Assembly: GCA_035702855.1 (NCBI GenBank)
Contig: DASSZM010000020.1
Location: 1-28,278 of the forward strand
Direction of reading: 5' to 3'
Length of the DNA: 28,278 nucleotides
Origin: JAKAQB01 sp035702855
Lineage (GTDB): Bacteria; Actinomycetota; Acidimicrobiia; Acidimicrobiales; Palsa-688
Shown piece after piece: positions 22,618 to 28,278 of the stretch. Every line of letters begins with the position of its first letter. The first letter of the stretch is position 1. The notes below the pieces were generated by a model, which worked only from the letters and a program-made list of their open reading frames with translations, did no database searches and was not told the DNA's origin. The translations under genes were made by a program, and so were the position numbers.

Positions 22618-24275
22618 CCGACCGCCGCAGCGGCTCCCTGCGCGCCCGGATGCCGGGTCTCCGGGCCCCCGGCCGGCTCGGCCTGCCCCCGGCGGCCGCC
22701 GGAGAGGCCGGCGCCGCCGGAGCGGCGGGCGCCACCCGCCGCCGGCCACTGGCCCTGGCGATCCTGTGCTCGCTGCTGTTCCTCACCTTCCTCGACAACA
22801 CGGTCGTGAGCGTGGCGCTGGCCGACATCCAGACCAGCCTCCACGCCGGGGTGGCCAGCCTGCAGTGGGTGGTCAACGGCTATGCCCTGGTCTTCGCCGG
22901 GGCCATGCTCGCCTGCGGCATGATCGCCGACGAGTTCGGGCGCAAGGTCGTGATGCTGTCGGGCGCCACCGTCTTCTGCGCCGGGTCGGTGCTGTGCGCC
23001 CTCGCCCCCGACGTCGGCGTCCTCGTCGGCGGACGCGCCGTGATGGGGCTCGGGGCCGCCGCCAGCGAGCCGGGCACCCTCTCGATGCTGCGCCACCTCT
23101 ACCCCGACCGGGGCCGGCGGGACCGGGCCATCGGCGTGTGGGCGGCCGTGTCCGGCGTGGCGCTGGCCGTGGGCCCGGTCGTCGGCGGCGTGCTCGTCGG
23201 GGCGTTCTCGTGGCGGGCCGTGTTCTGGTTCAACCTCGCCTTCGGCGCCGTCGTCGTCCTGGCCGCCCTCGCCGTCCTGCCCGAGAACGCCGATCCCGAG
23301 GCGAGGCGGGTCGACACCGCCGGTGCCCTCCTCGGGGCCGGCGCCCTGACCGCCGGGGTGTTCGCCGTCATCGACGGGGAGTCCGCCGGCTACGCCTCGG
23401 CGGGCGTCGTCGTCCTCTTCGCCGTCGCCGCCATCGGGCTGGCGGCGTTCGTCTGGCGGGAGCAGCGCGCCGCCCACCCCCTGCTCGACCTGCGCTACCT
23501 GCGGCGCCCGGCCTTCTCCTCCGCCAACGTGGCCGCCTTCTGCACCTACTTCGCGACCTTCGCCGTCTTCTTCTTCACCGCCCTCTATCTCGACGAGGTC
23601 GTCGGCGACAGCGCCTTCCAGATCGCCGGCACGTTCCTGCCGATGGCGATCCTGCTCGTGGTGGCGGCGGTGGTGGCCGGTCGGCTGACGCTGCGGGTGC
23701 CCACCGGCCGCCTGGTCGGTGCCGGCTGCCTGCTGTTCGCCGCCGGCCTGCTGGGCACGGCGGCGGTGCTGTCGCCCGATCCCAGCGAAGCCGCCCTCAC
23801 CGTGGCGCTGTCCGTCGCCGGGGCCGGCATCGGCCTCACCGTCGTCCCGATCACCGGCTCGGCCCTGGGCGCGGTCCCCGCCGCCCGCTCGGGCATGGCC
23901 GCCTCGGCGGCGAACACCAGCCGGGAGGTCGGCGCGGTGACCGGCGTCGCCGTGCTCGGCGCGCTCGTCAACGGCGAGCTGCAGAGCCACCTCGGCGCCC
24001 GCCTCCGGGCCCTCGGGCTGCCCCCCGACCTCCAGTCGCTCGTGATCCGCGGGGTCGAGTCCGGGGGGCTGCCGTCCAACGGCCACACCACCGGGGCGGG
24101 CGGCGCCGCCGGAGCGGGCCACGCCGGCGAGGTCCACGAGGTGATCGCCGCCGCCTGGGCGGCGTTCGGCAGCGGGCTGGAGGTCGCGCTGGTCGTCTCC
24201 GCCGCCCTGGTGCTGCTGGCGGGCGCCCTCGCCGCCTTCACGCTGCGGGGTCGGCCGACGGCCGACCTGGACTGA
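22614..24275 (+). CDS. DHA2-family MFS drug exporter (14 TM)
   Basis: A 553-residue transporter with about 14 hydrophobic segments. It shows the DHA2 start LTFLDNTVVSVALADIQTSL, QWVVNGYALVFAGAMLACG, MFS motif A GMIADEFGRKVVML and the antiporter motif C region GVALAVGPVVGGVLVG. Family members are proton antiporters for drugs, dyes or peptides in the cytoplasmic membrane. GTG 22614 overlaps the lipoprotein stop; ATG 22650 is an alternative start and would drop a 12-residue basic leader. A Gly/Ala/His-rich loop lies before the last helix (GAGGAAGAGHAGEVHEV). Coupling to the lipoprotein suggests that protein may assist export across the envelope, as an inference. Confidence 0.85.
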   Translation: MTDRRSGSLRARMPGLRAPGRLGLPPAAAGEAGAAGAAGATRRRPLALAILCSLLFLTFLDNTVVSVALADIQTSLHAGVASLQWVVNGYALVFAGAMLACGMIADEFGRKVVMLSGATVFCAGSVLCALAPDVGVLVGGRAVMGLGAAASEPGTLSMLRHLYPDRGRRDRAIGVWAAVSGVALAVGPVVGGVLVGAFSWRAVFWFNLAFGAVVVLAALAVLPENADPEARRVDTAGALLGAGALTAGVFAVIDGESAGYASAGVVVLFAVAAIGLAAFVWREQRAAHPLLDLRYLRRPAFSSANVAAFCTYFATFAVFFFTALYLDEVVGDSAFQIAGTFLPMAILLVVAAVVAGRLTLRVPTGRLVGAGCLLFAAGLLGTAAVLSPDPSEAALTVALSVAGAGIGLTVVPITGSALGAVPAARSGMAASAANTSREVGAVTGVAVLGALVNGELQSHLGARLRALGLPPDLQSLVIRGVESGGLPSNGHTTGAGGAAGAGHAGEVHEVIAAAWAAFGSGLEVALVVSAALVLLAGALAAFTLRGRPTADLD

Positions 24276-24280
24276 CCCGT

Positions 24281-24305
24281 CGGCCGGGGGGCGACCTGCC
24301 GGCCG
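24281..24305 (+). terminator. Hairpin after the DHA2 exporter gene
   Basis: CGGCCGG (24281-24287) pairs with CCGGCCG (24299-24305) over an 11-nt loop, 5 nt after the stop. No U-run. Confidence 0.35.
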
Positions 24306-24349
24306 CGCACCGGCCCGGAATGACCGCCGGCTCGGCCCGCACCGTGCCG

Positions 24350-24355
24350 TAGAGT
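24350..24355 (+). promoter_or_regulatory. -10 box TAGAGT of a leaderless promoter (DMT transporter)
   Basis: TAGAGT ends 8 nt before GTG 24364, with no ribosome binding site between them. Confidence 0.5.
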
Positions 24356-24363
24356 CGGAAACG

Positions 24364-25308
24364 GTGTCCCCGGCCATCCCGCTCGCGGTGGCCGCCGGGC
24401 TGTGCACGGCGGCTTCGACGACCTGTCAACGGGCGGGCGCGCTTCGCGCCCCCGACGACGGGCAGATCGACGCGGGGCTGCTCCTGCGCCTCGTGCGCCA
24501 GCCGATCTGGCTGCTCGGGGTGGTGAGCATGGTGCTCGGCTTCGTGCTCCAGGCGACCGCCCTCCACTTCGGCTCCCTCGCCATGGTCCAGCCGATCCTC
24601 GCGTCGGAGCTGCTGTTCGTCTTCGCCTACCTGGCGCTCGCCAACCCCCACCTCGTCCGCCGGCGGGACGGGCTCTCCGCCGTGGGCATGGCGGTGGGGT
24701 TGGGGGCGGTGCTGTTCACGGCCGACCCGTCCGGCGGGCGGGCGGTGGCGCCGGGCGCACGCTGGGCGCTCGCCGGGGTCGTCGGTGCCGCCGTGGTCGG
24801 GGCCCTGCTGCTCGCCGCCCGCAGCCAGGGCGGCGAAGGCGGGCGGGCACCGGCAGCGGCCCGCCGTGCCGCCCTGCTCGGCGCGGCGGCGGGCGTCTGT
24901 TGGGGGCTCCTCGCCGGGGTGATCAAGCAGCTCGGCAGCGTCGTGGCCCGGGGCGGCGTGGTCGCCCTGCTCACGTCGTGGCCGGCCTACGCCCTCGTCC
25001 TCGTGGGCCTGGCGTCGATGACGCTGGCCACCAACGCCCTGCGGGCCGGGCCCCTCGCCGCCTCCCAGCCGGGGTTCACGATCGTCGACCCGCTGATCGC
25101 CGCCACCGTCGGCGTCCTGCTCTTCGGGGAGCGCCTGCAGACCGGCGCCGGCGACCTGGCCATCGAGATCGCCGCCCTGGCCGTGCTCGGGCTCGGGGCG
25201 TGGGGCCTGAGCCGCAGCGCCCTGGTCGGCGGCGGCGACCCGGCCGTCCCGCACCCGCTGGCCGGGCCGGAAGCCGCCGGCTCCGGCGCGGCGCGCTGCG
25301 AGCTCTAG
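24364..25308 (+). CDS. DMT-superfamily transporter (EamA/NIPA-like)
   Basis: A 314-residue membrane protein with about nine to ten hydrophobic segments. The first helix IPLAVAAGLCTAASTTCQRA, then LGFVLQATALHFGSLAMVQPIL, and in the second half AASQPGFTIVDPLIAATVGVLLFGERLQ, written here in parts (AASQPGFTIVDPLIA and VGVLLFGERLQ), are typical of actinobacterial DMT proteins related to EamA and NIPA carriers. The substrate is unknown. GTG 24364 is set by the TAGAGT box. The C-terminal 30 residues are a Pro/Gly/Ala-rich tail. The stop TAG is inside a CTAG that starts a repeated 12-mer shared with the convergent aminotransferase end. Confidence 0.78.
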   Translation: MSPAIPLAVAAGLCTAASTTCQRAGALRAPDDGQIDAGLLLRLVRQPIWLLGVVSMVLGFVLQATALHFGSLAMVQPILASELLFVFAYLALANPHLVRRRDGLSAVGMAVGLGAVLFTADPSGGRAVAPGARWALAGVVGAAVVGALLLAARSQGGEGGRAPAAARRAALLGAAAGVCWGLLAGVIKQLGSVVARGGVVALLTSWPAYALVLVGLASMTLATNALRAGPLAASQPGFTIVDPLIAATVGVLLFGERLQTGAGDLAIEIAALAVLGLGAWGLSRSALVGGGDPAVPHPLAGPEAAGSGAARCEL

Positions 25309-25375
25309 CGGCCGCGCTGCCGCCCCGCTAGCCCGGACCCCGCGAGCCCTGGCCGCCGGAGCACTAGCGGCCGCG
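25305..25375. repeat. Convergent gene end with three CTAGCGG elements (direct and inverted)
   Basis: CTAGCGGCCGCG occurs at 25305-25316 and again at 25364-25375; the inverse CCGCTAG lies between at 25325-25331. The first copy holds the stop of the DMT gene and the second holds the stop of the aminotransferase on the other strand. The middle copy can pair with either outer one (7-bp stems), giving two alternative hairpins, which would suit a bidirectional terminator. Confidence 0.5.
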
Positions 25376-26755
25376 TCGCAGGGCGCCGCGAGCCATGGTC
25401 AGGCCGACGTCCATGTACAGCCCCATCCCCTTGTGGGCGTCGTCGAGGACGTCCTCGAGGGCGCCGACGAAGCGGTCGACCTCCTCCTCGCCGGCGATCA
25501 GCGGCGGCAGCAGCTTCACGATGTTGACGCCGTCGGCGGCGACCTGCGTCAGCACGCGGTGCCGGTCGAACAGGGGCACCACCACCAGCTGCGAGAACAT
25601 CCCGGCGCGGACCCGCTCCAGGGCGTCCCAGCGCAACCGGAGGCCACGGGAGGCGGGCCGGCCGAACTGCAGGCCGACCATCAGCCCCTTGCCGCGGACC
25701 TCGTGCAGCAGCTCGTAGCGGTCGACGAGCGGCTGCAGCGCCTTGACCAGCAGATCGCCGGTGCGCCGCGCCCGGTCGACGATGTCCTCGTCGTCGAACA
25801 CCTGCAGGGTGGCCAGGCCGGCGACCATGGCCAGGGCGTTGCTCCCGAAGGTGGAGGAGTGCACCAGGGCGGCGTCCAGCGAACGGTAGACCCTGTCCCA
25901 CACCGCCTCGGTCGTGAGCACCGCCCCGACCGGGACGTAGCCACCCGAGAGGGCCTTCGACACCGTGATGATGTCGGGTCGCAGCGCCCAGTGGTCGTGG
26001 CAGAAGAAGCGGCCGGTGCGGCCCAGGCCCGTCTGGACCTCGTCGGCCACCACCAGCGTGCCGTGCCGGCGGCAGGCGGCCTCGGCCTCGACCCAGTACT
26101 CGTCGGGGGCCTCGTAGACGCCCTTGCCCTGGATGGGCTCGAAGACGAAGGCGGCCACGTCGCCGGCGGCCAGTTCCCGCTCCAGGGCGTCGAGGTCCCC
26201 GAGGGGGACCGGGTCGCACCCCGGCAGCAGCGGTCCGAAGCCGTTGCGGAACTCCTTACCGCCGTTGAGGGCGAGCGATCCCGTCGACAGCCCGTGGTAG
26301 GCGTGGTCGCAGTAGAGGATCCGGGTGCGGCCGGTCGCCCGTCGGGCGAACTTGATCGCCCCTTCCACCGCCTCGGTGCCCGAGTTGCAGAAGAACACCC
26401 GGCGGATGCCGGCGTGGCTCCGCTTCACCAGCGCCTCGCCCAGGAGGCCGGGCAGCAGGGAGCAGTCCATCTGCACGAGGTTCGGCAGATCCGCCTCGAG
26501 GGCGTCGTGGAGGGCCTGCTTCACCACCGGATGGGACCGGCCGAGGGCGTAGACCCCGAAGCCGGCGAGGAAGTCGAGGTAGTCGCGGCCCTCGTCGTCG
26601 TAGAGGTAGCAGCCGGCGCCGGAGGTGTAGTTGCGGTCGAACCCGATGGTCCGCAGGACCTGCGCCAGCTTGCCGTTGAGGTGCTCGTCGTGGAGGTGCT
26701 CGCGGTCACCTGCCCGTTCCTCGAGCAATCCGCCCAGGTCGAAAGCCACCGTCAC
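25364..26755 (-). CDS. Class III PLP-dependent aminotransferase
   Basis: A 463-residue fold-type I aminotransferase. Phosphate-binding SGT at 125-127 (FFCNSGTEAVEGAIKFAR), the aromatic stacking region DHAYHGLSTGS, the cofactor D238 in LVVADEVQTGLGRTG and the Schiff-base K267 in IITVSKALSGGYVPVGA are all present. The group includes acetylornithine, 4-aminobutyrate and ornithine transaminases; the amino donor cannot be assigned. The C-terminus has an extra ~20 residues (MGLYMDVGLTMARGALRRGR). Two starts are possible: GTG 26755, or GTG 26749, which has GAGGGG at better spacing. Upstream are a TAGATT -10 box and a 21-bp palindrome at the expected transcription start. Confidence 0.88.
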   Translation of the reverse strand: MTVAFDLGGLLEERAGDREHLHDEHLNGKLAQVLRTIGFDRNYTSGAGCYLYDDEGRDYLDFLAGFGVYALGRSHPVVKQALHDALEADLPNLVQMDCSLLPGLLGEALVKRSHAGIRRVFFCNSGTEAVEGAIKFARRATGRTRILYCDHAYHGLSTGSLALNGGKEFRNGFGPLLPGCDPVPLGDLDALERELAAGDVAAFVFEPIQGKGVYEAPDEYWVEAEAACRRHGTLVVADEVQTGLGRTGRFFCHDHWALRPDIITVSKALSGGYVPVGAVLTTEAVWDRVYRSLDAALVHSSTFGSNALAMVAGLATLQVFDDEDIVDRARRTGDLLVKALQPLVDRYELLHEVRGKGLMVGLQFGRPASRGLRLRWDALERVRAGMFSQLVVVPLFDRHRVLTQVAADGVNIVKLLPPLIAGEEEVDRFVGALEDVLDDAHKGMGLYMDVGLTMARGALRRGR

Positions 26756-26771
26756 CCCTCACCCCGGATGC

Positions 26772-26792
26772 TCGACGGGACCCTCCCGTCGA
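26772..26792. promoter_or_regulatory. 21-bp perfect inverted repeat at the aminotransferase promoter
   Basis: The half-site TCGACGGGA (26772-26780) is repeated in inverse at 26784-26792 with a 3-nt centre. It begins 7 nt after the TAGATT box, at the expected transcription start, so it could be a repressor operator or a hairpin at the 5' end of the mRNA. Confidence 0.5.
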
Positions 26793-26799
26793 CCAGGGA

Positions 26800-26805
26800 A
26801 ATCTA
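26800..26805 (-). promoter_or_regulatory. -10 box TAGATT for the aminotransferase gene
   Basis: On the minus strand TAGATT matches TAnnnT. Unlike the leaderless promoters in this window it is 44 nt from the GTG at 26755, giving a short 5' leader that contains the palindrome. Confidence 0.4.
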
Positions 26806-26843
26806 GCGATGCCGGTCGTCGCGGCGGCGCCACGCCGCCCCCC

Positions 26844-27023
26844 TCAGCAGTGCGAGCCCTCCCGGCCGCCGCCGAGAGCCTCCCACGCCTCCTCGAAGCG
26901 CTGGAAGGACACGCCCCCGGGGAGGGCGCCCAGCGCCTCGAGCAGCTCGGGTGGGGCGTGCTCCTCGCCGGCGGCGGCGAGGAGGCGCTCGCGGGTCCCG
27001 GGGAAGGCGGACGGCCGCAGCAC
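26844..27023 (-). CDS. Short DUF2795-like protein
   Basis: A 59-residue protein if started at GTG 27023. The sequence FPGTRERLLAAAGEEHAPPE, then LLEALGALPGG and FQRFEEAWEALGG has the DUF2795 pattern: F/Y-P-A/G-T/S-x-x-x-L-x-x-x-A-x-x-x-x-A-x-x-x-L/V-L-x-x-L-x-x-L-P. DUF2795 proteins are small, helical and of unknown function, common in actinobacteria. The N-terminal start is uncertain: the domain seems to begin a few residues earlier (GLAAVLRPS), and upstream the frame enters a 7-bp tandem repeat with no good start codon. It is divergent from the glutaredoxin-like gene. This gene fills the space between the aminotransferase and the redoxin. Confidence 0.55.
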   Translation of the reverse strand: MLRPSAFPGTRERLLAAAGEEHAPPELLEALGALPGGVSFQRFEEAWEALGGGREGSHC

Positions 27024-27043
27024 CGCCGCCAGGCCGGGGCGGC

Positions 27044-27077
27044 GGCGGGCGGCGGGCGGCGGGCGGCGGGCGGCGGG
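27044..27077 (+). repeat. 7-bp tandem repeat GGCGGGC, about five copies
   Basis: Four exact units (27044-27071) and a 6-base fifth unit. It lies between the divergent DUF2795 and glutaredoxin-like genes and ends at the -10 box of the latter. A change of one unit would shift any reading frame passing through it. Confidence 0.8.
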
Positions 27078-27083
27078 TAGCCT
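27078..27083 (+). promoter_or_regulatory. -10 box TAGCCT of a leaderless promoter (redoxin)
   Basis: TAGCCT ends 7 nt before GTG 27091, directly after the 7-bp tandem repeat, which would occupy the -35/spacer region. Confidence 0.5.
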
Positions 27084-27090
27084 CCGCGAG

Positions 27091-27420
27091 GTGGACGACG
27101 CCGAGCGCAGCGACCCGGGCATCCCCGTCGTGTACTGGCGACCGGGCTGCTTCTTCTGCAACCGGCTGCTGCGGGCGTTCGACCGGGCGGGGGTCCGCTT
27201 CGAGCGGCGCAACATCTGGGAGGACGACGAGGCGCGGGCGTTCGTGCGGGCCCACAATCGCGGGGACGAGACTGTGCCGACGGTCGCCTTCGGCGGGGAC
27301 GTGCAGACCAATCCCGATCCCCGGCGGTACGTGGCGCAGCTGGCCGGCGAGCGACCCGACCTCGTGGAGGCACCCGAGGAAGGACCGGGCGGCAGGCTGT
27401 CGAACCTGTTCCGTCGGTAG
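27091..27420 (+). CDS. Glutaredoxin-like (mycoredoxin/NrdH-type) protein, CFFC active site
   Basis: A 109-residue thioredoxin-fold protein. The active site is YWRPGCFFCNRLLRAF (CxxC at residues 20-23), followed by RRNIWEDDEARAFVRAHN, the cis-Pro loop DETVPTVAFGG and the closing NPDPRRYVAQLAG. This matches the short actinobacterial glutaredoxin-domain family, where the usual site is C-P-F/Y-C; here Phe replaces Pro. Such proteins reduce disulfides or mycothiol mixed disulfides in the cytoplasm; the thiol partner is inferred from phylum. GTG 27091 is set by the -10 box 7 nt upstream; an ORF extension back to 26809 is an artefact of high GC. A 20-bp palindrome follows the stop. Confidence 0.85.
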   Translation: MDDAERSDPGIPVVYWRPGCFFCNRLLRAFDRAGVRFERRNIWEDDEARAFVRAHNRGDETVPTVAFGGDVQTNPDPRRYVAQLAGERPDLVEAPEEGPGGRLSNLFRR

Positions 27421-27438
27421 GGCCGCTGCAGGCGCCGG

Positions 27439-27458
27439 CGCCCGCCACGTGGCGGGCG
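27439..27458. terminator. 20-bp perfect palindrome after the redoxin gene
   Basis: Half-site CGCCCGCCAC meets its exact inverse at a CACGTG core, 18 nt after the stop codon. It has no unpaired loop and no U-run, so it could equally be a protein-binding site. Confidence 0.35.
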
Positions 27459-27581
27459 GGCGCGACCCCGCAGCGCCGCCCCGGCCCTGCTTGCCCGCCC
27501 GGCGGCGGGGGTACGCTCGCCGGTACCCGAGTCCCTCATGCGCGTGCTCCTACTCCCCGCTCCCGCCCCCTCGTGCTTGGC

Positions 27582-27604
27582 CCGCCGCCCGGCGGGCGCA
27601 GCGC
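27582..27604. repeat. 23-bp dispersed palindromic repeat, copy 2
   Basis: Identical to 21935-21957. It lies 21 nt before the start of the HtrA-like gene and can fold into a 7-bp stem (27580-27586 with 27591-27597). Confidence 0.6.
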
Positions 27605-27625
27605 GCCGTCCCACGGGAACGGGCG

Positions 27626-28278
27626 ATGGCTGAGCCGGGCCCGCCGCCGGAACAGGACACCGAGCGCACGTCGCCGGAGGAGCCCGGCGGCCCCGCCCCG
27701 GAGGCCGGCGCCTCTGCCCCGGAGTCCGGCGGCCCCCGGCCCGTCCCGGCCGGCTGGTGGGGGCCGCAGCCCGTGTGGGCCCCGCCCGGGGCGGACGCCC
27801 ACCACGGACCCGACAGTGGCTGGGGCCCCCGACCGCCCTGGCAGGGCGGATCGCCGTGGGGGGGCGGGCCGGCGGGCGACGCCTGGCAGCCGCGCCCGCC
27901 CCGCCGGCCGGCGGTCGGCCTCGCCGTGGTCGCCGTCCTCGTCACCGTCGCCCTCCTCGCCGGGATCGGCGTCGGGCGGACCCTGCCCGGGTCGGCCGCC
28001 GCCCGGCCGGCGGCCGGCGCCGGCGCCCTCGGCGGGGCCGCCGGTGGCTCGGGAGGCAGCGGCACGACCGGCACGGGCACGACCGGCACGGGCACGACCG
28101 GCGCCGGCGCGACCGGCGCCGGCGCGGCCGTGGGCGGCGGAGCCGGCGGCAACCCGGCGGCGGCCGCCCGCCCCCCCAGCGCCGCCGTGGTGGCCGCCGC
28201 CGCCCACGACATCACGCCGTCGCTGGTCGACCTCGACACCGCCCTCAGCTACGAAGGGCTGCAGGCGGCCGGCACGGG
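27626..28278 (+). CDS. HtrA/PepD-like membrane-anchored serine protease, N-terminal part (runs off the window)
   Basis: The first 217 codons of a longer gene. Residues 1-90 are a Pro/Gly/Trp-rich cytoplasmic region (PAGWWGPQPVWAPP), residues ~95-115 a single transmembrane helix (AVGLAVVAVLVTVALLAGIG), then a Gly/Thr/Ala linker with near-repeats of TGTGT/TGAGA. The last residues, DITPSLVDLDTALSYEGLQA followed by AGTG, match the start of the trypsin-like domain of actinobacterial S1C proteases just before the strand preceding the catalytic His. The catalytic residues are outside the window, so the assignment rests on layout and this short stretch. ATG 27626 has GGAAC upstream, a weak binding site. 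TACGCT at 27512-27517 is a possible -10 box, giving a leader of about 100 nt. Confidence 0.7.
   Translation, partial: MAEPGPPPEQDTERTSPEEPGGPAPEAGASAPESGGPRPVPAGWWGPQPVWAPPGADAHHGPDSGWGPRPPWQGGSPWGGGPAGDAWQPRPPRRPAVGLAVVAVLVTVALLAGIGVGRTLPGSAAARPAAGAGALGGAAGGSGGSGTTGTGTTGTGTTGAGATGAGAAVGGGAGGNPAAAARPPSAAVVAAAAHDITPSLVDLDTALSYEGLQAAGT

Noticed and set aside
26809..27090. N-terminal extension of the redoxin frame to ATG 26809
   Set aside because: The extension is Arg/Pro/Ala-rich and passes through the tandem repeat and the antisense DUF2795 gene; thioredoxin-fold proteins of this family are about 80-110 residues.
27538..27633. A 31-codon ORF (ATG 27538) overlapping the HtrA-like start, with TACCCG 8 nt upstream
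   Set aside because: The -10 match lacks the final T, the peptide is Arg/Pro/Ala-rich and contains the 23-bp repeat. A coupled leader peptide is possible but unsupported.
1..28278. tRNA, rRNA, insertion sequence, prophage or defence genes
   Set aside because: I looked for transposase/integrase motifs, nuclease/helicase pairs, terminal inverted repeats with target duplications and cloverleaf-like segments and saw none I could support; a covariance-model scan was not possible.

Overview
The window reads as a piece of a very GC-rich actinomycetotal chromosome. Third codon positions are almost all G or C, GTG starts are common, and many genes have a TAnnnT -10 box 6-8 nt before the start codon with no ribosome binding site, the signature of leaderless mRNAs. 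A PPOX-class (F420/FMN) protein, a luciferase-like (LLM, F420/FMN) oxidoreductase, an MTB12-like lipoprotein and a glutaredoxin-like redoxin of the CxxC type fit the same phylum. The class Acidimicrobiia is my best guess, from overall style only. I saw no rRNA, tRNA, CRISPR array, transposase or phage gene. This is ordinary chromosome with a mosaic of metabolic, transport and redox genes.

Layout. 1-0.9 kb: the tail of an unknown gene, then a three-repeat DUF1206 membrane protein gene (minus strand) broken by a frameshift. 0.9-2.4 kb: a PPOX-class flavin/F420 protein and a gamma-butyrobetaine-hydroxylase-like dioxygenase in one operon. 2.4-5.0 kb (minus): an amidohydrolase followed by an Atg22/UMF1-type transporter. 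5.0-8.0 kb (plus): an LLM oxidoreductase, a DUF885 zinc peptidase and a TIGR04076 protein, with overlapping or near-overlapping genes. The 2.4-5.0 and 5.0-8.0 kb operons diverge from a 24-bp gap whose two -10 boxes overlap symmetrically. 8.0-9.1 kb (minus): yceI then marR, behind two copies of a 14-bp inverted repeat that look like MarR operators. 9.2-12.1 kb: a methyltransferase, a membrane-anchored alpha/beta hydrolase and an RhtA-like exporter.

12.2-17.8 kb is the clearest functional unit: a small helix-turn-helix-like protein, then formate dehydrogenase alpha (cysteine form, no evident Tat signal), a four-cluster ferredoxin-like beta subunit and an NrfD-type membrane subunit, the last three translationally coupled. 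This should feed formate electrons to the quinone pool. 17.8-21.9 kb: a GT4 glycosyltransferase fused to a GtrA membrane domain (minus), a divergent CrtI-like FAD oxidoreductase, and a GPR1/FUN34/YaaH-like six-helix membrane protein. 22.0-25.3 kb: an MTB12-like lipoprotein overlapping a DHA2 drug exporter, then a DMT-family transporter. 25.4-28.3 kb: a class III aminotransferase (minus) with a palindrome at its predicted transcription start, a short DUF2795 gene (minus), a glutaredoxin-like gene, and the first 217 codons of a likely HtrA-type serine protease cut by the window end.

I found no clearly new multi-gene system. The strongest unusual points are the symmetric divergent promoter, the paired MarR operators, the GT4-GtrA fusion, the Tat-less Cys-type formate dehydrogenase with its small upstream partner, and a 23-bp exact palindromic repeat found in two intergenic regions. 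Product names come from motif recognition and memory of families, not from any search.
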